From G963556115 sp963677015 (GTDB taxonomy: Bacteria; Planctomycetota; SZUA-567): a stretch of 64,000 nt of DNA. The DNA lies in contig OY781533.1 of NCBI GenBank assembly GCA_963677015.1, positions 2,232,001-2,296,000 of the forward strand, in the 5' to 3' direction. Below are positions 34,463-44,263 of this stretch, piece by piece (positions within the stretch are counted from its first letter, which is position 1; every line of letters starts with the position of its first letter). Below the pieces are notes generated by a model. That model was not told the DNA's origin, ran no database searches, and was given only the letters and a program-made list of their open reading frames with translations. Position numbers and translations under genes: made by a program.

Positions 34463-35716
34463 ATGGCAAGATCAGAAGAACACAAGTTAGTCCATGCCAA
34501 AGAGGGAAAAATTTTATTCGTTCCCAATATGGAGCCATACTGTGTCAAAATAATGCACAGCGTATTTACCTCTCTGGGCTACAAGACAATTGTACTCGAA
34601 GAAAATGATGAGACCCTGGCTCTCGGTTTCAAACATACCAGCGGCGGTGAATGTGTTCCCTGCCCTATTACAACCGGTGCCCTGATAAAAGCAATGCAGA
34701 CACATGATTTTCCTCCGGAAGATGTAGCCTTGTTTATGCCTACAGCCTGCGGCCCCTGCCGTTTTGGCCAGTACGCCAAGCTGAATGAACTCATCTTCAA
34801 GAGAAAAGGTTGGGATAAAATTGAAATTATGAGTCCCAGTGCTGAAAATGCTTATGAAGGCATGCCGGTAAAAGCCCGTATGAATCTCTGGAAAGCCTTA
34901 CTGCTGGGTGATATTTTCCGTAAAATAGCCTGTAAAATTCGCCCATACGAGATCAATAAAGGTGAAACCGACAGTGTAATTGCCAAGCATATGGATATAA
35001 TGTCTAAACTGTTCACCCAGTCTGATGTTTCAAAAGCAAGCGAACTCCTCAGAAACTGCGTCAAAGAGGTTCAGCAGATACAGATAAGTAATGAGAAGAA
35101 ACCGCTTGTCGGTATAGTGGGTGAAATTTATGTACGTTCTGACTCTTTCATAAATAATGACCTAATCCGCAAAATTGAAGATCTTGGGGGTGAAGCCTGG
35201 TTATCACCATTTGCCGAATGGATCTTCTATACTATAAAAGTTACGGAACTTATCACCGAACAAAAAGCTGCAAGTTCAAAGAATCCTATCCATAAGATAT
35301 CGGCTGTAAAAAATAAAGCTCTCAGCTGGCTGGAAAATACCCTCGTATTTGAAAAATGGGAAAAAGAGTATTACAAAGCAGCTTCTCCAATTCTTGATGA
35401 CCGACACGAGTGGGATATCAGGGAAGTTATGGAAGAAGGTCTTAAATATGTACCTTGGCAATTTGAAGGCGAGTCGGTACTGACTCTTGGCAGAGCAAAG
35501 CTTTTTGTAAAGAATGACGGTGCCAAGGCCATAGTCAATGCCTCACCGATGTTCTGCATGCCGGGCACAGTTACCACCAGTATTTTCCCCGCAATTGAGA
35601 AAGAGCTCGGGGTGCCTATCATCTGCAATTTCTACGACGGCTCGGGAGACCCTAACAAGAGTCTCGCGCCGGTTATGCATTATATCGTTGAAGACCTGAA
35701 GCAGGAACAGGCGTAA
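34463..35716 (+). CDS. HgdB-like partner of the activase (split C-terminal module)
   Basis: Start ATG 34463 follows AGGAAAAATAATA, giving 417 residues. It is an HgdB/CoA-dehydratase-like protein with Cys in SGGECVPCPITTGA (~60), TACGPCRFGQY (~93) and SPMFCMPGT (~345), suited to Fe-S binding. In many bacteria the same module is the C-terminal part of a ~1400-residue activase; 985+417 residues add up to that length. It lies 52 bp after the activase, so it is probably an operon. It could be the reductase half, with the double-cubane protein (25658) or the HgdB-like protein (17807) as acceptors; this is inference. Confidence 0.85.
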   Translation: MARSEEHKLVHAKEGKILFVPNMEPYCVKIMHSVFTSLGYKTIVLEENDETLALGFKHTSGGECVPCPITTGALIKAMQTHDFPPEDVALFMPTACGPCRFGQYAKLNELIFKRKGWDKIEIMSPSAENAYEGMPVKARMNLWKALLLGDIFRKIACKIRPYEINKGETDSVIAKHMDIMSKLFTQSDVSKASELLRNCVKEVQQIQISNEKKPLVGIVGEIYVRSDSFINNDLIRKIEDLGGEAWLSPFAEWIFYTIKVTELITEQKAASSKNPIHKISAVKNKALSWLENTLVFEKWEKEYYKAASPILDDRHEWDIREVMEEGLKYVPWQFEGESVLTLGRAKLFVKNDGAKAIVNASPMFCMPGTVTTSIFPAIEKELGVPIICNFYDGSGDPNKSLAPVMHYIVEDLKQEQA

Positions 35717-35747
35717 AGAATAAAATCTTTATAAATAAGCAAAATCA

Positions 35748-35784
35748 GAGAGCAGCAACCGCACGGTTACTGCTCTCATTTTTA
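35748..35784. terminator. Terminator between activase operon and MFS gene
   Basis: GAGAGCAG (35748-35755) pairs with CTGCTCTC (35770-35777), with an inner ACCG/CGGT pair, followed by ATTTTTA. It sits between convergent genes. Confidence 0.85.
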
Positions 35785-35824
35785 TTACTGCAAATACAGA
35801 TTTTAAGCGTTATAACTTCAGCAC

Positions 35825-37003
35825 TCAGGCAACATTACACTTTGACTCCTGCCGCCACATCCAGAATGAGATAATCACGGCACAAAATATAAATATTGCC
35901 GGATACTTGATACTGTCCACCAGATCAAACCCGTATGAGGTTGAGACACCGAAAAAGACCTGAAATAACCCGGCAAAGCCCCAGCTGCCGCCTACAACCC
36001 AGCCCGCTCTTTCAGTTGGAGTCAATCCCCGAGCTGACTTGGCAGCAGTCGCAATAACTGGAAATATCGAACTGCCCCAGGTAATTCCAAGACACAAAGT
36101 CACAATTACCAGCCATGGTCCCGGCGCAATAAAGATAAATATCAGATAAATAACCAGCGCCATGATCTGAGTAATTCCAGCAAGAAAATATCTGGAAACC
36201 CTCTTTGATATCCAGCCCCAGAGATAAGAACCGGCAGCACCGGAAAGACCAAGAAGAGCAATTACAAAACCACTCCACTCCACCGCTGTATCCTTCCCAT
36301 ATAGTATTTCCAGATACTTACTGTAAATTGTAAATATAACCGCCACCGGAGTAACCAGACACGAGGTCAGAGTCACAATTGTCGCGATATGAAAAGACAC
36401 ACCCTTAACAGTCTTTTTCTGCCTTATAACAGTGCTTTCAGTTAGAGCTGCATAATTAACCCGCTGACGAATCAGAATAATCAATACCGTACTCAAGATA
36501 CCGGGAGCAGCCAGAAGCCAGTAACCGCTAAATCCGAAATGCATAAACCACTGTGAGGATACGATAGCCCCGCAGGCAAAGCCGAAGAAACCGCCGGAAA
36601 GAAAGATCGGCACTCCTACATGTTCATAATCACCACTTGCAATATGCGCAGCGATCATACCATCGGGATGGAAAATACCAGTACCGATAACACTGACCAG
36701 TGCAAAAATAAGAAAAGCCTCATACGAATCGACAATACCAATCAGAGCCATCGCTCCGGATATAGCCGGACCGATAAAGAGGAAAAGCTGCTTGGGAAAA
36801 CGCGATGAAACCTTGGCCGCCAGTGGCTGTATAAGATTAACAACAATACCACAAACGCCGACAACTCCGGCAAGAGCCGCAAACGAAACATTAAGCCTGC
36901 CTTCCAGAGCCGGAAGGATAGGCATCAGCAAACCGACATACATATCAACAACAAGATGTGCAAATGCCAGTATAAACAATGAAATCAGATTAACCAGTGT
37001 CAT
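35825..37003 (-). CDS. MFS transporter, Fsr-like (fosmidomycin-resistance type)
   Basis: Start ATG 37003 follows GGGGTATATT. The 392-residue protein has ~12 hydrophobic helices. The opening FILAFAHLVVDMYVGLLMPILPAL matches the Fsr family (HL..D......PALLP). Other MFS features include GTGIFHPDG in the middle of the first half (typical GS..FHP). Fsr-type pumps export fosmidomycin or related small molecules; substrate here is unknown. The gene is convergent with the activase operon. Confidence 0.82.
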   Translation of the reverse strand: MTLVNLISLFILAFAHLVVDMYVGLLMPILPALEGRLNVSFAALAGVVGVCGIVVNLIQPLAAKVSSRFPKQLFLFIGPAISGAMALIGIVDSYEAFLIFALVSVIGTGIFHPDGMIAAHIASGDYEHVGVPIFLSGGFFGFACGAIVSSQWFMHFGFSGYWLLAAPGILSTVLIILIRQRVNYAALTESTVIRQKKTVKGVSFHIATIVTLTSCLVTPVAVIFTIYSKYLEILYGKDTAVEWSGFVIALLGLSGAAGSYLWGWISKRVSRYFLAGITQIMALVIYLIFIFIAPGPWLVIVTLCLGITWGSSIFPVIATAAKSARGLTPTERAGWVVGGSWGFAGLFQVFFGVSTSYGFDLVDSIKYPAIFIFCAVIISFWMWRQESKCNVA

Positions 37004-37221
37004 AATATACCCCAAAAAAAGCAGCCTGCCACATCCTTTTGAGCAAAAGAATTACAGCAGGCATATAACTGAAATAATACGCGTTAAAATACAAGAGTCA
37101 ATCTGCAAGGTGAAATTTATCAGTATATAAAACATAATTCCAGCTGTTTAAAAAAAACAAATATTTGCTCTGGCGTTATACCGGTCTACGAATATAATTG
37201 TAACAATTTTGAATTAAAGGG

Positions 37222-37248
37222 TTGAGTAGACGGCTTTTTAAGTATAAT
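37222..37248 (+). promoter_or_regulatory. Possible carA promoter
   Basis: TTGAGT (37222-37227) and TATAAT (37243-37248) are separated by 15 bp, one less than the spacing seen elsewhere in the window. A second TATAAT-like element follows at ~37264, so the real start may differ. Confidence 0.5.
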
Positions 37249-37302
37249 TTAAGAAAAAAGCTGTTATAATTCTTATCATAAAAATGAAGAAAGAGTATAG
37301 AA

Positions 37303-38412
37303 ATGACCAAAGGTTATGTAGCACTAGAGGATGGAAAGATATTTGAAGGTATATCTTTCGGCGCTGATGGCAAGAATAGCGCTGAAGTCGTATTCAATAC
37401 CTCAATGACCGGATATCAGGAGATTCTGACAGACCCCTCTTATACCGGACAGATTGTAACCATGACCTATCCGCTGATAGGAAATTATGGTACTAATGAT
37501 GAAGATGTAGAATCCCGCGGCATCTTCTGCTCTGGATTTATTGTACGCGAATATTGTGAATACCCTTCTAATTTCCGCAGCACCCAGAGTCTTAGTGACT
37601 ACCTTAAAAAAAATAATATCCCCGCAATTTCCGAGATTGACACCAGAGCTCTTACCAAACATATAAGAACCGCAGGAGCCATGAGAGGAATTATTGCTGC
37701 CGGGGATTATAACCCGGCAGATTTAGTAAAGGAAGCACAGTCCGCTCCCCAGCTTGTCGGAAAAGATCTGGTTAAAGAAGTCACAACAAAAGAGAAATAT
37801 GAATTTGATTCGACCTGCTACTGGATGGAAGACTCCTCTGAGAAAAAATATCATGTCGCGGTATATGACTACGGCGTTAAAAGCAATATACTCCGTTGCC
37901 TCTGCAGCCTGGGCTGTAAAGTAACGGTATTTCCGGCTGATGCCGCACCAGAAGAAGTTTTAGCCTGCAATCCTGACGGCATCTTTCTCTCAAACGGTCC
38001 CGGTGACCCGGAAGCAGTGACCTACGCTATTGAGAACGTCCGTAACCTTGTTGGTAAAAAACCGATCATGGGTATATGCCTCGGGCATCAGATCTCAGCT
38101 CTCGCTCTTGGCGGCAAAACTTACAAGCTAAAATTCGGACACCGCGGTGCAAATCATCCGGTACGAAATGAAGCTACCGGAAAGATAGAGATAACCAGCC
38201 AGAATCACGGTTTCAGTGTCGATATGGAGAGTTTCCCCGGCAGTATCGCCGAAGTAACCCATATCAACCTCAACGATATGACGGTTGAAGGTCTGCGCCA
38301 TAAAACAGAACAGCTTTTCTCGGTACAGTACCATCCCGAGTCATCAGCCGGACCGCATGATGCCGATTATCTCTTCACCGAGTTTATTGAGATGATGAAA
38401 GAAAACCAGTAG
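37303..38412 (+). CDS. carA: Carbamoyl-phosphate synthase small (glutaminase) subunit
   Basis: CarA releases ammonia from glutamine and passes it to CarB for carbamoyl phosphate used in arginine and pyrimidine synthesis. The 369 residues fit. N-terminal domain motifs: LEDGKIFEG, NTSMTGYQEILTDPSY. The class I glutaminase triad sits in GICLGHQIS (Cys ~249), and VQYHPESS (His ~342, Glu). A small TauE-type gene separates it from carB. Confidence 0.97.
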   Translation: MTKGYVALEDGKIFEGISFGADGKNSAEVVFNTSMTGYQEILTDPSYTGQIVTMTYPLIGNYGTNDEDVESRGIFCSGFIVREYCEYPSNFRSTQSLSDYLKKNNIPAISEIDTRALTKHIRTAGAMRGIIAAGDYNPADLVKEAQSAPQLVGKDLVKEVTTKEKYEFDSTCYWMEDSSEKKYHVAVYDYGVKSNILRCLCSLGCKVTVFPADAAPEEVLACNPDGIFLSNGPGDPEAVTYAIENVRNLVGKKPIMGICLGHQISALALGGKTYKLKFGHRGANHPVRNEATGKIEITSQNHGFSVDMESFPGSIAEVTHINLNDMTVEGLRHKTEQLFSVQYHPESSAGPHDADYLFTEFIEMMKENQ

Positions 38413-38416
38413 CACA

Positions 38417-39220
38417 ATGACCCTGACCGATATACTGACATTCTTGCTGATAGGAGGTGGTGCGGGTATCTTATCCGGATTGTTCGGCATCGGTGGTGGT
38501 ATTATGATAGTCCCGGCGGTAGTTTTGCTGACCGGCATGAACCTCAAAGCGGCTTACGGCACCTCACTGGCTTCACTGTTACTGCCGGTAGGTATACTGG
38601 GCTGTATCGTATATTACAAAGAAGGTCTGCTAGATATTAAAGCCGCACTATCAGTGGCACTGGGAATTATCTGTACAATTGCCTTGGGAGCATATCTGGC
38701 TAACAGCCTGGATAACTTTATTCTAAAAATATGCTATAGCGTATTTTTATTCTATATGGGACTAAAGTTTATCTGGCCGTTAGTATTCAACAGAAATGCC
38801 CAAACCAAAAATACAGATTCTAAGATATTAACTGAACCGGAAAATAGCAGTAAAGAGCCGCCATATCTGAAATGCTTCCTTATCGGCCTGCTGGCCGGTC
38901 TGGTAGCAGGATTTTTCGGCATTGGCGGAGGCGCGGTGATAGTACCGATGCTGATTCTCTGGCTGGATTTCAATACCAAGCAGGCGATTGCCACCTCGCT
39001 GGGTATACTCCTGCCTCCGATCGGACTACCGGGAGTTCTGGTTTATTATGCTGCTGGAAACCTTAATATTCCTGTAGCTGCCTGCGTAGCCTTTGGCTTG
39101 CTTTTCGGCACTATTTTTGGAGCAAAGCTGACAGTACGTCTTCCCGGTGGAGTGGTAAAAGCGGCATACGGTATTCTGCTGATTTTGACCAGCATTAAAT
39201 TCAGCATTAATTTTTTATGA
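38417..39220 (+). CDS. TauE/SafE-family permease inserted between carA and carB
   Basis: This 267-residue membrane protein has the internal repeat of TauE/SafE: GILSGLFGIGGGIMIVP (~15) and GLVAGFFGIGGGAVIVP (~155), and about eight helices. Family members export sulfite, sulfoacetate or other organosulfur anions. Its start lies 4 bp after the carA stop, without a strong ribosome site, so translation is coupled; carB begins 52 bp later. It is unusual to have a permease inside carAB. A second TauE protein (58081) exists in the window. Confidence 0.9.
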   Translation: MTLTDILTFLLIGGGAGILSGLFGIGGGIMIVPAVVLLTGMNLKAAYGTSLASLLLPVGILGCIVYYKEGLLDIKAALSVALGIICTIALGAYLANSLDNFILKICYSVFLFYMGLKFIWPLVFNRNAQTKNTDSKILTEPENSSKEPPYLKCFLIGLLAGLVAGFFGIGGGAVIVPMLILWLDFNTKQAIATSLGILLPPIGLPGVLVYYAAGNLNIPVAACVAFGLLFGTIFGAKLTVRLPGGVVKAAYGILLILTSIKFSINFL

Positions 39221-39272
39221 ATAACAAATAATTTTAATATATTACAGTTTATTTTATGAAGGACGAAGCAAA

Positions 39273-42200
39273 ATGCCTAAAAGGACAGATATCAAGAAAA
39301 TTTGTATTATAGGAGCCGGGCCGATTGTAATTGGTCAGGCATGCGAATTTGATTATTCAGGCGCCCAAGCCTGTAAAGTTCTCCGCCAGGACGGCTATGA
39401 AGTAGTCCTTCTAAATTCCAATCCGGCTACCATCATGACCGATACCATGATGGCCGATAAGACCTATATCGAACCGGTAACCCCTGAATACCTTATAGAG
39501 ATTCTCAAGAAAGAGCGACCAGATGCACTGCTGCCGACACTCGGCGGACAGACCGGACTCAATGTCGCCTTTGAAGCGGCCAAGACCGGCATTATGGAGG
39601 AGCTCGGGGTTGAGATGCTGGGAGCCGATGCCGCAACTATCGAACGCGCCGAAGACAGAGACATCTTCAAACAGACAATGGCTAAAGCCGGTATAGACCT
39701 GCCCAAATCAGGTCTGGCAAGAAATATTGAAGAAGGTATGAAGCTTATTGAAGACATCGGTTATCCGTGCATTATCCGTCCTGCTTTCACCCTTGGCGGA
39801 ACCGGCGGCGGCATCGCCTGGAACCGCGAGGAATATGAGCATTACCTGCGTACCGGTATTGACGCTTCTCTAGTAAATGAAGTTCTGGTCGAAGAATATC
39901 TGGCCGGCTGGAAAGAGTATGAACTGGAAGTAATGCGTGACAAGAACGATAACGTGGTTATTGTCTGTTCAATTGAAAACCTCGACCCAATGGGTGTTCA
40001 TACCGGTGACTCCATCACCGTAGCTCCCATCCAGACTCTGACAGACCGGGAGTATCAGAGGATGCGTGATGCCACTATTACCTGTATCCGGGCTATCGGA
40101 GTTGAGACCGGCGGCTGTAATGTACAATGGGCTCATGATCCTAAAACCGGTCGAACCGTTATCATTGAGATGAATCCGAGAGTAAGCCGTTCTTCTGCTC
40201 TTGCGTCCAAGGCAACAGGATTCCCGATAGCCAAGATTGCTGCCAAAGTAGCTGTAGGTTACACTCTGGATGAGATCATGAATGATATCACCAGAGAGAC
40301 ACCGGCCTGCTTCGAGCCGTCCATCGATTACTGCGTAATCAAGATTCCACGCTTTAACTTCGAGAAATTCCCGGGCTGCGATCCTAAACTCACCTCAGCC
40401 ATGAAGTCGGTGGGAGAAGCAATGGCAATAGGACGCACCTTCAAGGAAGCACTGCAAAAAGGCATGCGCTCACTTGAGACCGGACGTTCAGGATTTGGCT
40501 GTGATGCCAAAGCTATCGACTTTACCCTTCTTGAAAAAGAGGAGATTCGTTCCAAACTGACCATTCCGAATGCCGAACGCCTGTACTATATTGAAGCGGC
40601 TCTCCGGCAGGGAATGAGCGTCGAGGATATTCATGAATTCACCGGCGGCATTGACTACTGGTATCTCAACAATATGAAAGAACTTGTTGAAGAAGGAATG
40701 AAACTCAAAACTCAAACTCTGCAGAGCATAACTCCTGATGAACTGCGCCGTGCCAAACGCTTCGGCTTCTCAGACCTGCAGCTGGCTCACATCTGGAATG
40801 TCGAACAGACAGATGTCAGACAGAAACGGCATGCACACAATATCGAAGCGGTATACAAGCTTGTTGATACCTGCGCGGCAGAGTTCGAAGCTTACACCCC
40901 ATATTATTACTCGACCTTCGAGCAGGAGGATGAAACCAGACCGCTTGATAAAGAGAAGATCATGATTCTCGGTGGCGGTCCGAACCGTATCGGTCAGGGT
41001 ATTGAGTTTGACTACTGCTGTGTTCATGCCTCCTTCGCTTCACGTGATGAAGGTTACGCCTCAATCATGGTCAACTGCAATCCAGAAACCGTTTCTACCG
41101 ATTACGACACCTCTGACAAGCTCTACTTCGAACCGCTTACAGTCGAAGATGTTCTTGCTATTATCAAGCGCGAACAGCCTAAAGGTGTTATCGTACAGTT
41201 TGGCGGACAGACACCGCTCAATATCGCTTCCCAGCTGGAAGCTGAAGGGGTTAATATCCTCGGTACTCCGGTTGAAGCAATTGACCGTGCGGAAGACCGC
41301 TCACAATTTAAAGCGATGCTCAATAAATTAGGACTGCAGCAGCCGGGCAACGCTACAGCTGTTGAGGTAGAAGACGCCAAGGGTAAAGCCGCGGTTCTGG
41401 GCTATCCTCTGGTCATGCGTCCGTCCTTCGTTCTTGGCGGTGCAAAGATGGAAATCGTACATGATGAAGAAGGACTCATCAAATACTGGAGCGAACTTGG
41501 CAGCTACTGCTCCAAGGCGGATCTGACAATAAGTGAAGAACGCCCGATTCTTCTGGACAAATATCTAGAGAACACCATCGAAGTTGATGTTGACGCTGTC
41601 AGTGATACCAAGGATGTATATGTAGCGGGAATAATGGAACATATTGAAGAAGCAGGTATCCACTCCGGTGATTCCGCCTGCGCCCTGCCTCCTTTCACCC
41701 TGAGTGAGACTATCCAGAACAGACTTAAAAAAGCGACTGTAGATATGGCGCTGGAGCTGGGAGTAAAGGGGCTCATGAACGTCCAGTTCGCAGTGCAGAA
41801 AGATGAGATTTATATTCTTGAGGTAAATCCACGTGCCAGCCGAACCGTACCGTTTGTGAGCAAGGTAACCGGTATTCCACTGGCCAAGATTGCAACTCAG
41901 GTAATGCTTGGACATTCACTGGAAGAGCTTGGTCTGAAAGACTTCAAACCGGAACTCAAGCACGTAGGAGTCAAGGAAGCGGCCCTGCCGTTCAGCCGTT
42001 TCCCTGGTACAGACTGTGTTCTCGGACCGGAGATGAAGAGTACCGGCGAAGTAATGGGTATAGATACAGACATCGCCATTGCCTTTGCCAAAGCTGAACA
42101 AGGTGTAGGAATGCGGATTCCGACCTCAGGAACCGCTTTCCTCTCAGTTATGGACTCAGACAAAGATATGCTCCCGGATGTTGCAACAAGTCTTATCAAT

Positions 42201-42542
42201 CTCGGCTTCAAACTTATCGCAACCCGCGGTACTCACCGCTTCCTGAAAGAACATGAAATCGAAGCCACCGAGATAAAGAAGATATCTGTAGGCTCACCAA
42301 ATATTATTGATATGATTATTAATGAAAGTGTAGATATTATTATCAATACCCCAAGTGGCAAGAACCCGCATAAGGATGAGGTCAGAATCAGAACCGTCGC
42401 CACCGAACGCGGCATACCACTGATAACAACTATCCGTGCTGCCAAGATGCTCTGCAAGGCAATTGACGCCAGCCAGAAAGGCAATACAATGAATGTTAAG
42501 CCACTACAGGAATACCATGCTGAGATGAATATCAGCATATAA
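39273..42542 (+). CDS. carB: Carbamoyl-phosphate synthase large subunit
   Basis: The 1089 residues match CarB: carboxyphosphate half (~1-400, PRVSRSSALASKATG), oligomerisation domain (~400-550), carbamoyl-phosphate half (~560-935, ILGGGPNRIGQGIEFDYCC and NPRASRTVPFVSKVTG), and a C-terminal MGS-like regulatory domain (~945-1070, TRGTHRFL). It joins bicarbonate, ammonia and two ATP. GAAGGACGAAGC precedes ATG 39273. A shared terminator follows. Confidence 0.97.
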   Translation: MPKRTDIKKICIIGAGPIVIGQACEFDYSGAQACKVLRQDGYEVVLLNSNPATIMTDTMMADKTYIEPVTPEYLIEILKKERPDALLPTLGGQTGLNVAFEAAKTGIMEELGVEMLGADAATIERAEDRDIFKQTMAKAGIDLPKSGLARNIEEGMKLIEDIGYPCIIRPAFTLGGTGGGIAWNREEYEHYLRTGIDASLVNEVLVEEYLAGWKEYELEVMRDKNDNVVIVCSIENLDPMGVHTGDSITVAPIQTLTDREYQRMRDATITCIRAIGVETGGCNVQWAHDPKTGRTVIIEMNPRVSRSSALASKATGFPIAKIAAKVAVGYTLDEIMNDITRETPACFEPSIDYCVIKIPRFNFEKFPGCDPKLTSAMKSVGEAMAIGRTFKEALQKGMRSLETGRSGFGCDAKAIDFTLLEKEEIRSKLTIPNAERLYYIEAALRQGMSVEDIHEFTGGIDYWYLNNMKELVEEGMKLKTQTLQSITPDELRRAKRFGFSDLQLAHIWNVEQTDVRQKRHAHNIEAVYKLVDTCAAEFEAYTPYYYSTFEQEDETRPLDKEKIMILGGGPNRIGQGIEFDYCCVHASFASRDEGYASIMVNCNPETVSTDYDTSDKLYFEPLTVEDVLAIIKREQPKGVIVQFGGQTPLNIASQLEAEGVNILGTPVEAIDRAEDRSQFKAMLNKLGLQQPGNATAVEVEDAKGKAAVLGYPLVMRPSFVLGGAKMEIVHDEEGLIKYWSELGSYCSKADLTISEERPILLDKYLENTIEVDVDAVSDTKDVYVAGIMEHIEEAGIHSGDSACALPPFTLSETIQNRLKKATVDMALELGVKGLMNVQFAVQKDEIYILEVNPRASRTVPFVSKVTGIPLAKIATQVMLGHSLEELGLKDFKPELKHVGVKEAALPFSRFPGTDCVLGPEMKSTGEVMGIDTDIAIAFAKAEQGVGMRIPTSGTAFLSVMDSDKDMLPDVATSLINLGFKLIATRGTHRFLKEHEIEATEIKKISVGSPNIIDMIINESVDIIINTPSGKNPHKDEVRIRTVATERGIPLITTIRAAKMLCKAIDASQKGNTMNVKPLQEYHAEMNISI

Positions 42543-42603
42543 TCCTTGAAATGACACCTTTTGCTGCTGGTAAGTCACTATTCAAAAATAACTATCCATT
42601 ATT

Positions 42604-42635
42604 AAAGCCGGTGCGAAAATTATCGCACCGGCTTT
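42604..42635. terminator. Terminator between carB and convergent gene
   Basis: AAAGCCGGTGCGA (42604-42616) pairs perfectly with its complement (42623-42635). T-rich flanks on both strands suggest bidirectional use. Confidence 0.88.
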
Positions 42636-42740
42636 ATTATCGAACCCAGGATTTCACCGTACTGTATTGACTGATGACTACTGCACGCGATCTAAAATAT
42701 CGGTCAGATAAGAGGAGAAAGTTTACTGGCAACCGCTTAT

Positions 42741-43268
42741 CTACTTATTCCCGCCACCACGCAGAAAGAGCCGTTCAAGATGCTCATTAACATTTGACTC
42801 AGCACTGCGGGCTACCTGTGTACCAACATATAGTAATACTGAAAGCTTCCAGACACTCTCCGGTGCGCAGATAATTCCGGTTCGGATATCATCACTCTTT
42901 CCCAGCCGCTCCATCTCCGAGTCAATAGCATCTGTTATATTGCCTCTGAAAATACGCTTCTCTTCATTCTTATTGACATATTTGGCCGGAGGCATACGCA
43001 CACCACGGGCGATAAGCACCGGGATCATACCCTCTTCTTCAACTCCATCCATGTCAAAACCTTCAAACCCCATCTCCTGACCTGGAATAGCAATATGCGG
43101 TTTATCCGTTGTCACCTCACCATCATGAATATAAACACAACCATCCTGACTGTCACAAAGACATACATAAGGAAGTTTTGTCGGACCGAATGTATATAAT
43201 AAATTCTTTCTGCTCTTAACAATTCTGGTTTCAGACCGTGCAAGCTCAATTGCATCGTTGAAGTCCAT
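42741..43268 (-). CDS. Hypothetical protein, unknown function
   Basis: The 175-residue soluble protein has a strong ribosome site (GAGGAG) before ATG 43268. No domain is recognised; it has an acidic pattern with DGVEEEGMIPVLI and a late region with KLSVLLYVGTQVARSAES. There are two Cys close together near residues 36-44 (VCLCDSQDGC). It is the last gene of the minus-strand murB/pta block, 103 bp after murB, and could be cotranscribed. Confidence 0.6.
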   Translation of the reverse strand: MDFNDAIELARSETRIVKSRKNLLYTFGPTKLPYVCLCDSQDGCVYIHDGEVTTDKPHIAIPGQEMGFEGFDMDGVEEEGMIPVLIARGVRMPPAKYVNKNEEKRIFRGNITDAIDSEMERLGKSDDIRTGIICAPESVWKLSVLLYVGTQVARSAESNVNEHLERLFLRGGGNK

Positions 43269-43371
43269 CTAACACCTCTCCTCAAATATACAGATCAAAG
43301 TAATTCAGCATATTATTCATAAATTGCCGGCAAATGCAATGACAATAGCAATAAAACAAAGCCCTGACAAT

Positions 43372-44229
43372 TCAGCGCATCACTCTGATCTCAAGTTCGA
43401 GACAGACCCCAAACTCACAAAAAACTCTCTCCTGCACATACTCTACAAGATTACAGAAATCCGCATAGCTTCCTCCGGAAATATTGACCAGTATATTCGC
43501 ATGCATCTCAGATATCGCTACTCCGCCAATCCTGTACCCTTTGAGTCCCAGACGGTCAATCAGTGCCCCGGCAGAGAGTTCATGCTCCGGATTACGAAAT
43601 GCGCTACCACAATTGGGATACTTAACTTTACTGACAGTACGCTCGGCTATTATAGCACTGACTCGTTCTGTCAGCTCCGTAACCGGTGCAATATCACAAA
43701 ATTCAAGCTCGGCACTCAGAATTATCCGGTCACTGCCACTCTGAAATACCGAACTGCGGTAAGCATATTCGATATCCTCCGGCAGCATAACCTCAACCTT
43801 ATTACTGTCAAGAAAAAGCACCCGAACCCCGGTTATATAATCACCGATACAACCATATCTGCTCCCGGCGTTCATTACCACCGCGCCGCCAACAGTACCC
43901 GGTATACCCGCTAAGACTTCTATCCCACTCAGCCCCTGCCTGCTTCCTTCATAGACCAGCCGCGAAAGTTTTACTCCCGCACCAGCGGTCACCTTGAATC
44001 CGCTACCGCTAACATCATGCATCCCCAGATACGCCAGAGAGATAATATCACGTGTAACCTTATCGGCGAAGACTACATTGGTTCCGCCGCCTAAAATTAT
44101 TGGATTTTTCACCCGCTCAAGGAGTTTAAATAATTCAGCTTCAGTCTCCGGCTGATATAAAAAATTCCCCAATCCGCCGATGCGGATTGAGGAATACTGA
44201 GATAAATCTGGTTCTCTAATAATCTGCAT
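43372..44229 (-). CDS. murB: UDP-N-acetylenolpyruvoylglucosamine reductase
   Basis: MurB reduces UDP-GlcNAc-enolpyruvate to UDP-MurNAc with NADPH, using FAD, in peptidoglycan synthesis. The 285 residues show RIGGLGNF, the FAD-loop ILGGGTNVVF (~47), IPGTVGGAVVMNAG (~108), and the proton-donor Ser in NCGSAFRNP (~205), plus a late Glu in ISEMHANILVN. The short form is type II-like. GAGG precedes ATG 44229; it is 34 bp after pta. Confidence 0.95.
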   Translation of the reverse strand: MQIIREPDLSQYSSIRIGGLGNFLYQPETEAELFKLLERVKNPIILGGGTNVVFADKVTRDIISLAYLGMHDVSGSGFKVTAGAGVKLSRLVYEGSRQGLSGIEVLAGIPGTVGGAVVMNAGSRYGCIGDYITGVRVLFLDSNKVEVMLPEDIEYAYRSSVFQSGSDRIILSAELEFCDIAPVTELTERVSAIIAERTVSKVKYPNCGSAFRNPEHELSAGALIDRLGLKGYRIGGVAISEMHANILVNISGGSYADFCNLVEYVQERVFCEFGVCLELEIRVMR

Positions 44230-44263
44230 TGTTTCCTCTGCGAAATTACCGATAACTATAAAA

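Noticed and set aside
37004..37302. Riboswitch ahead of carA
   Set aside because: No known pyrimidine or arginine riboswitch pattern is apparent; only promoter-like elements are seen.
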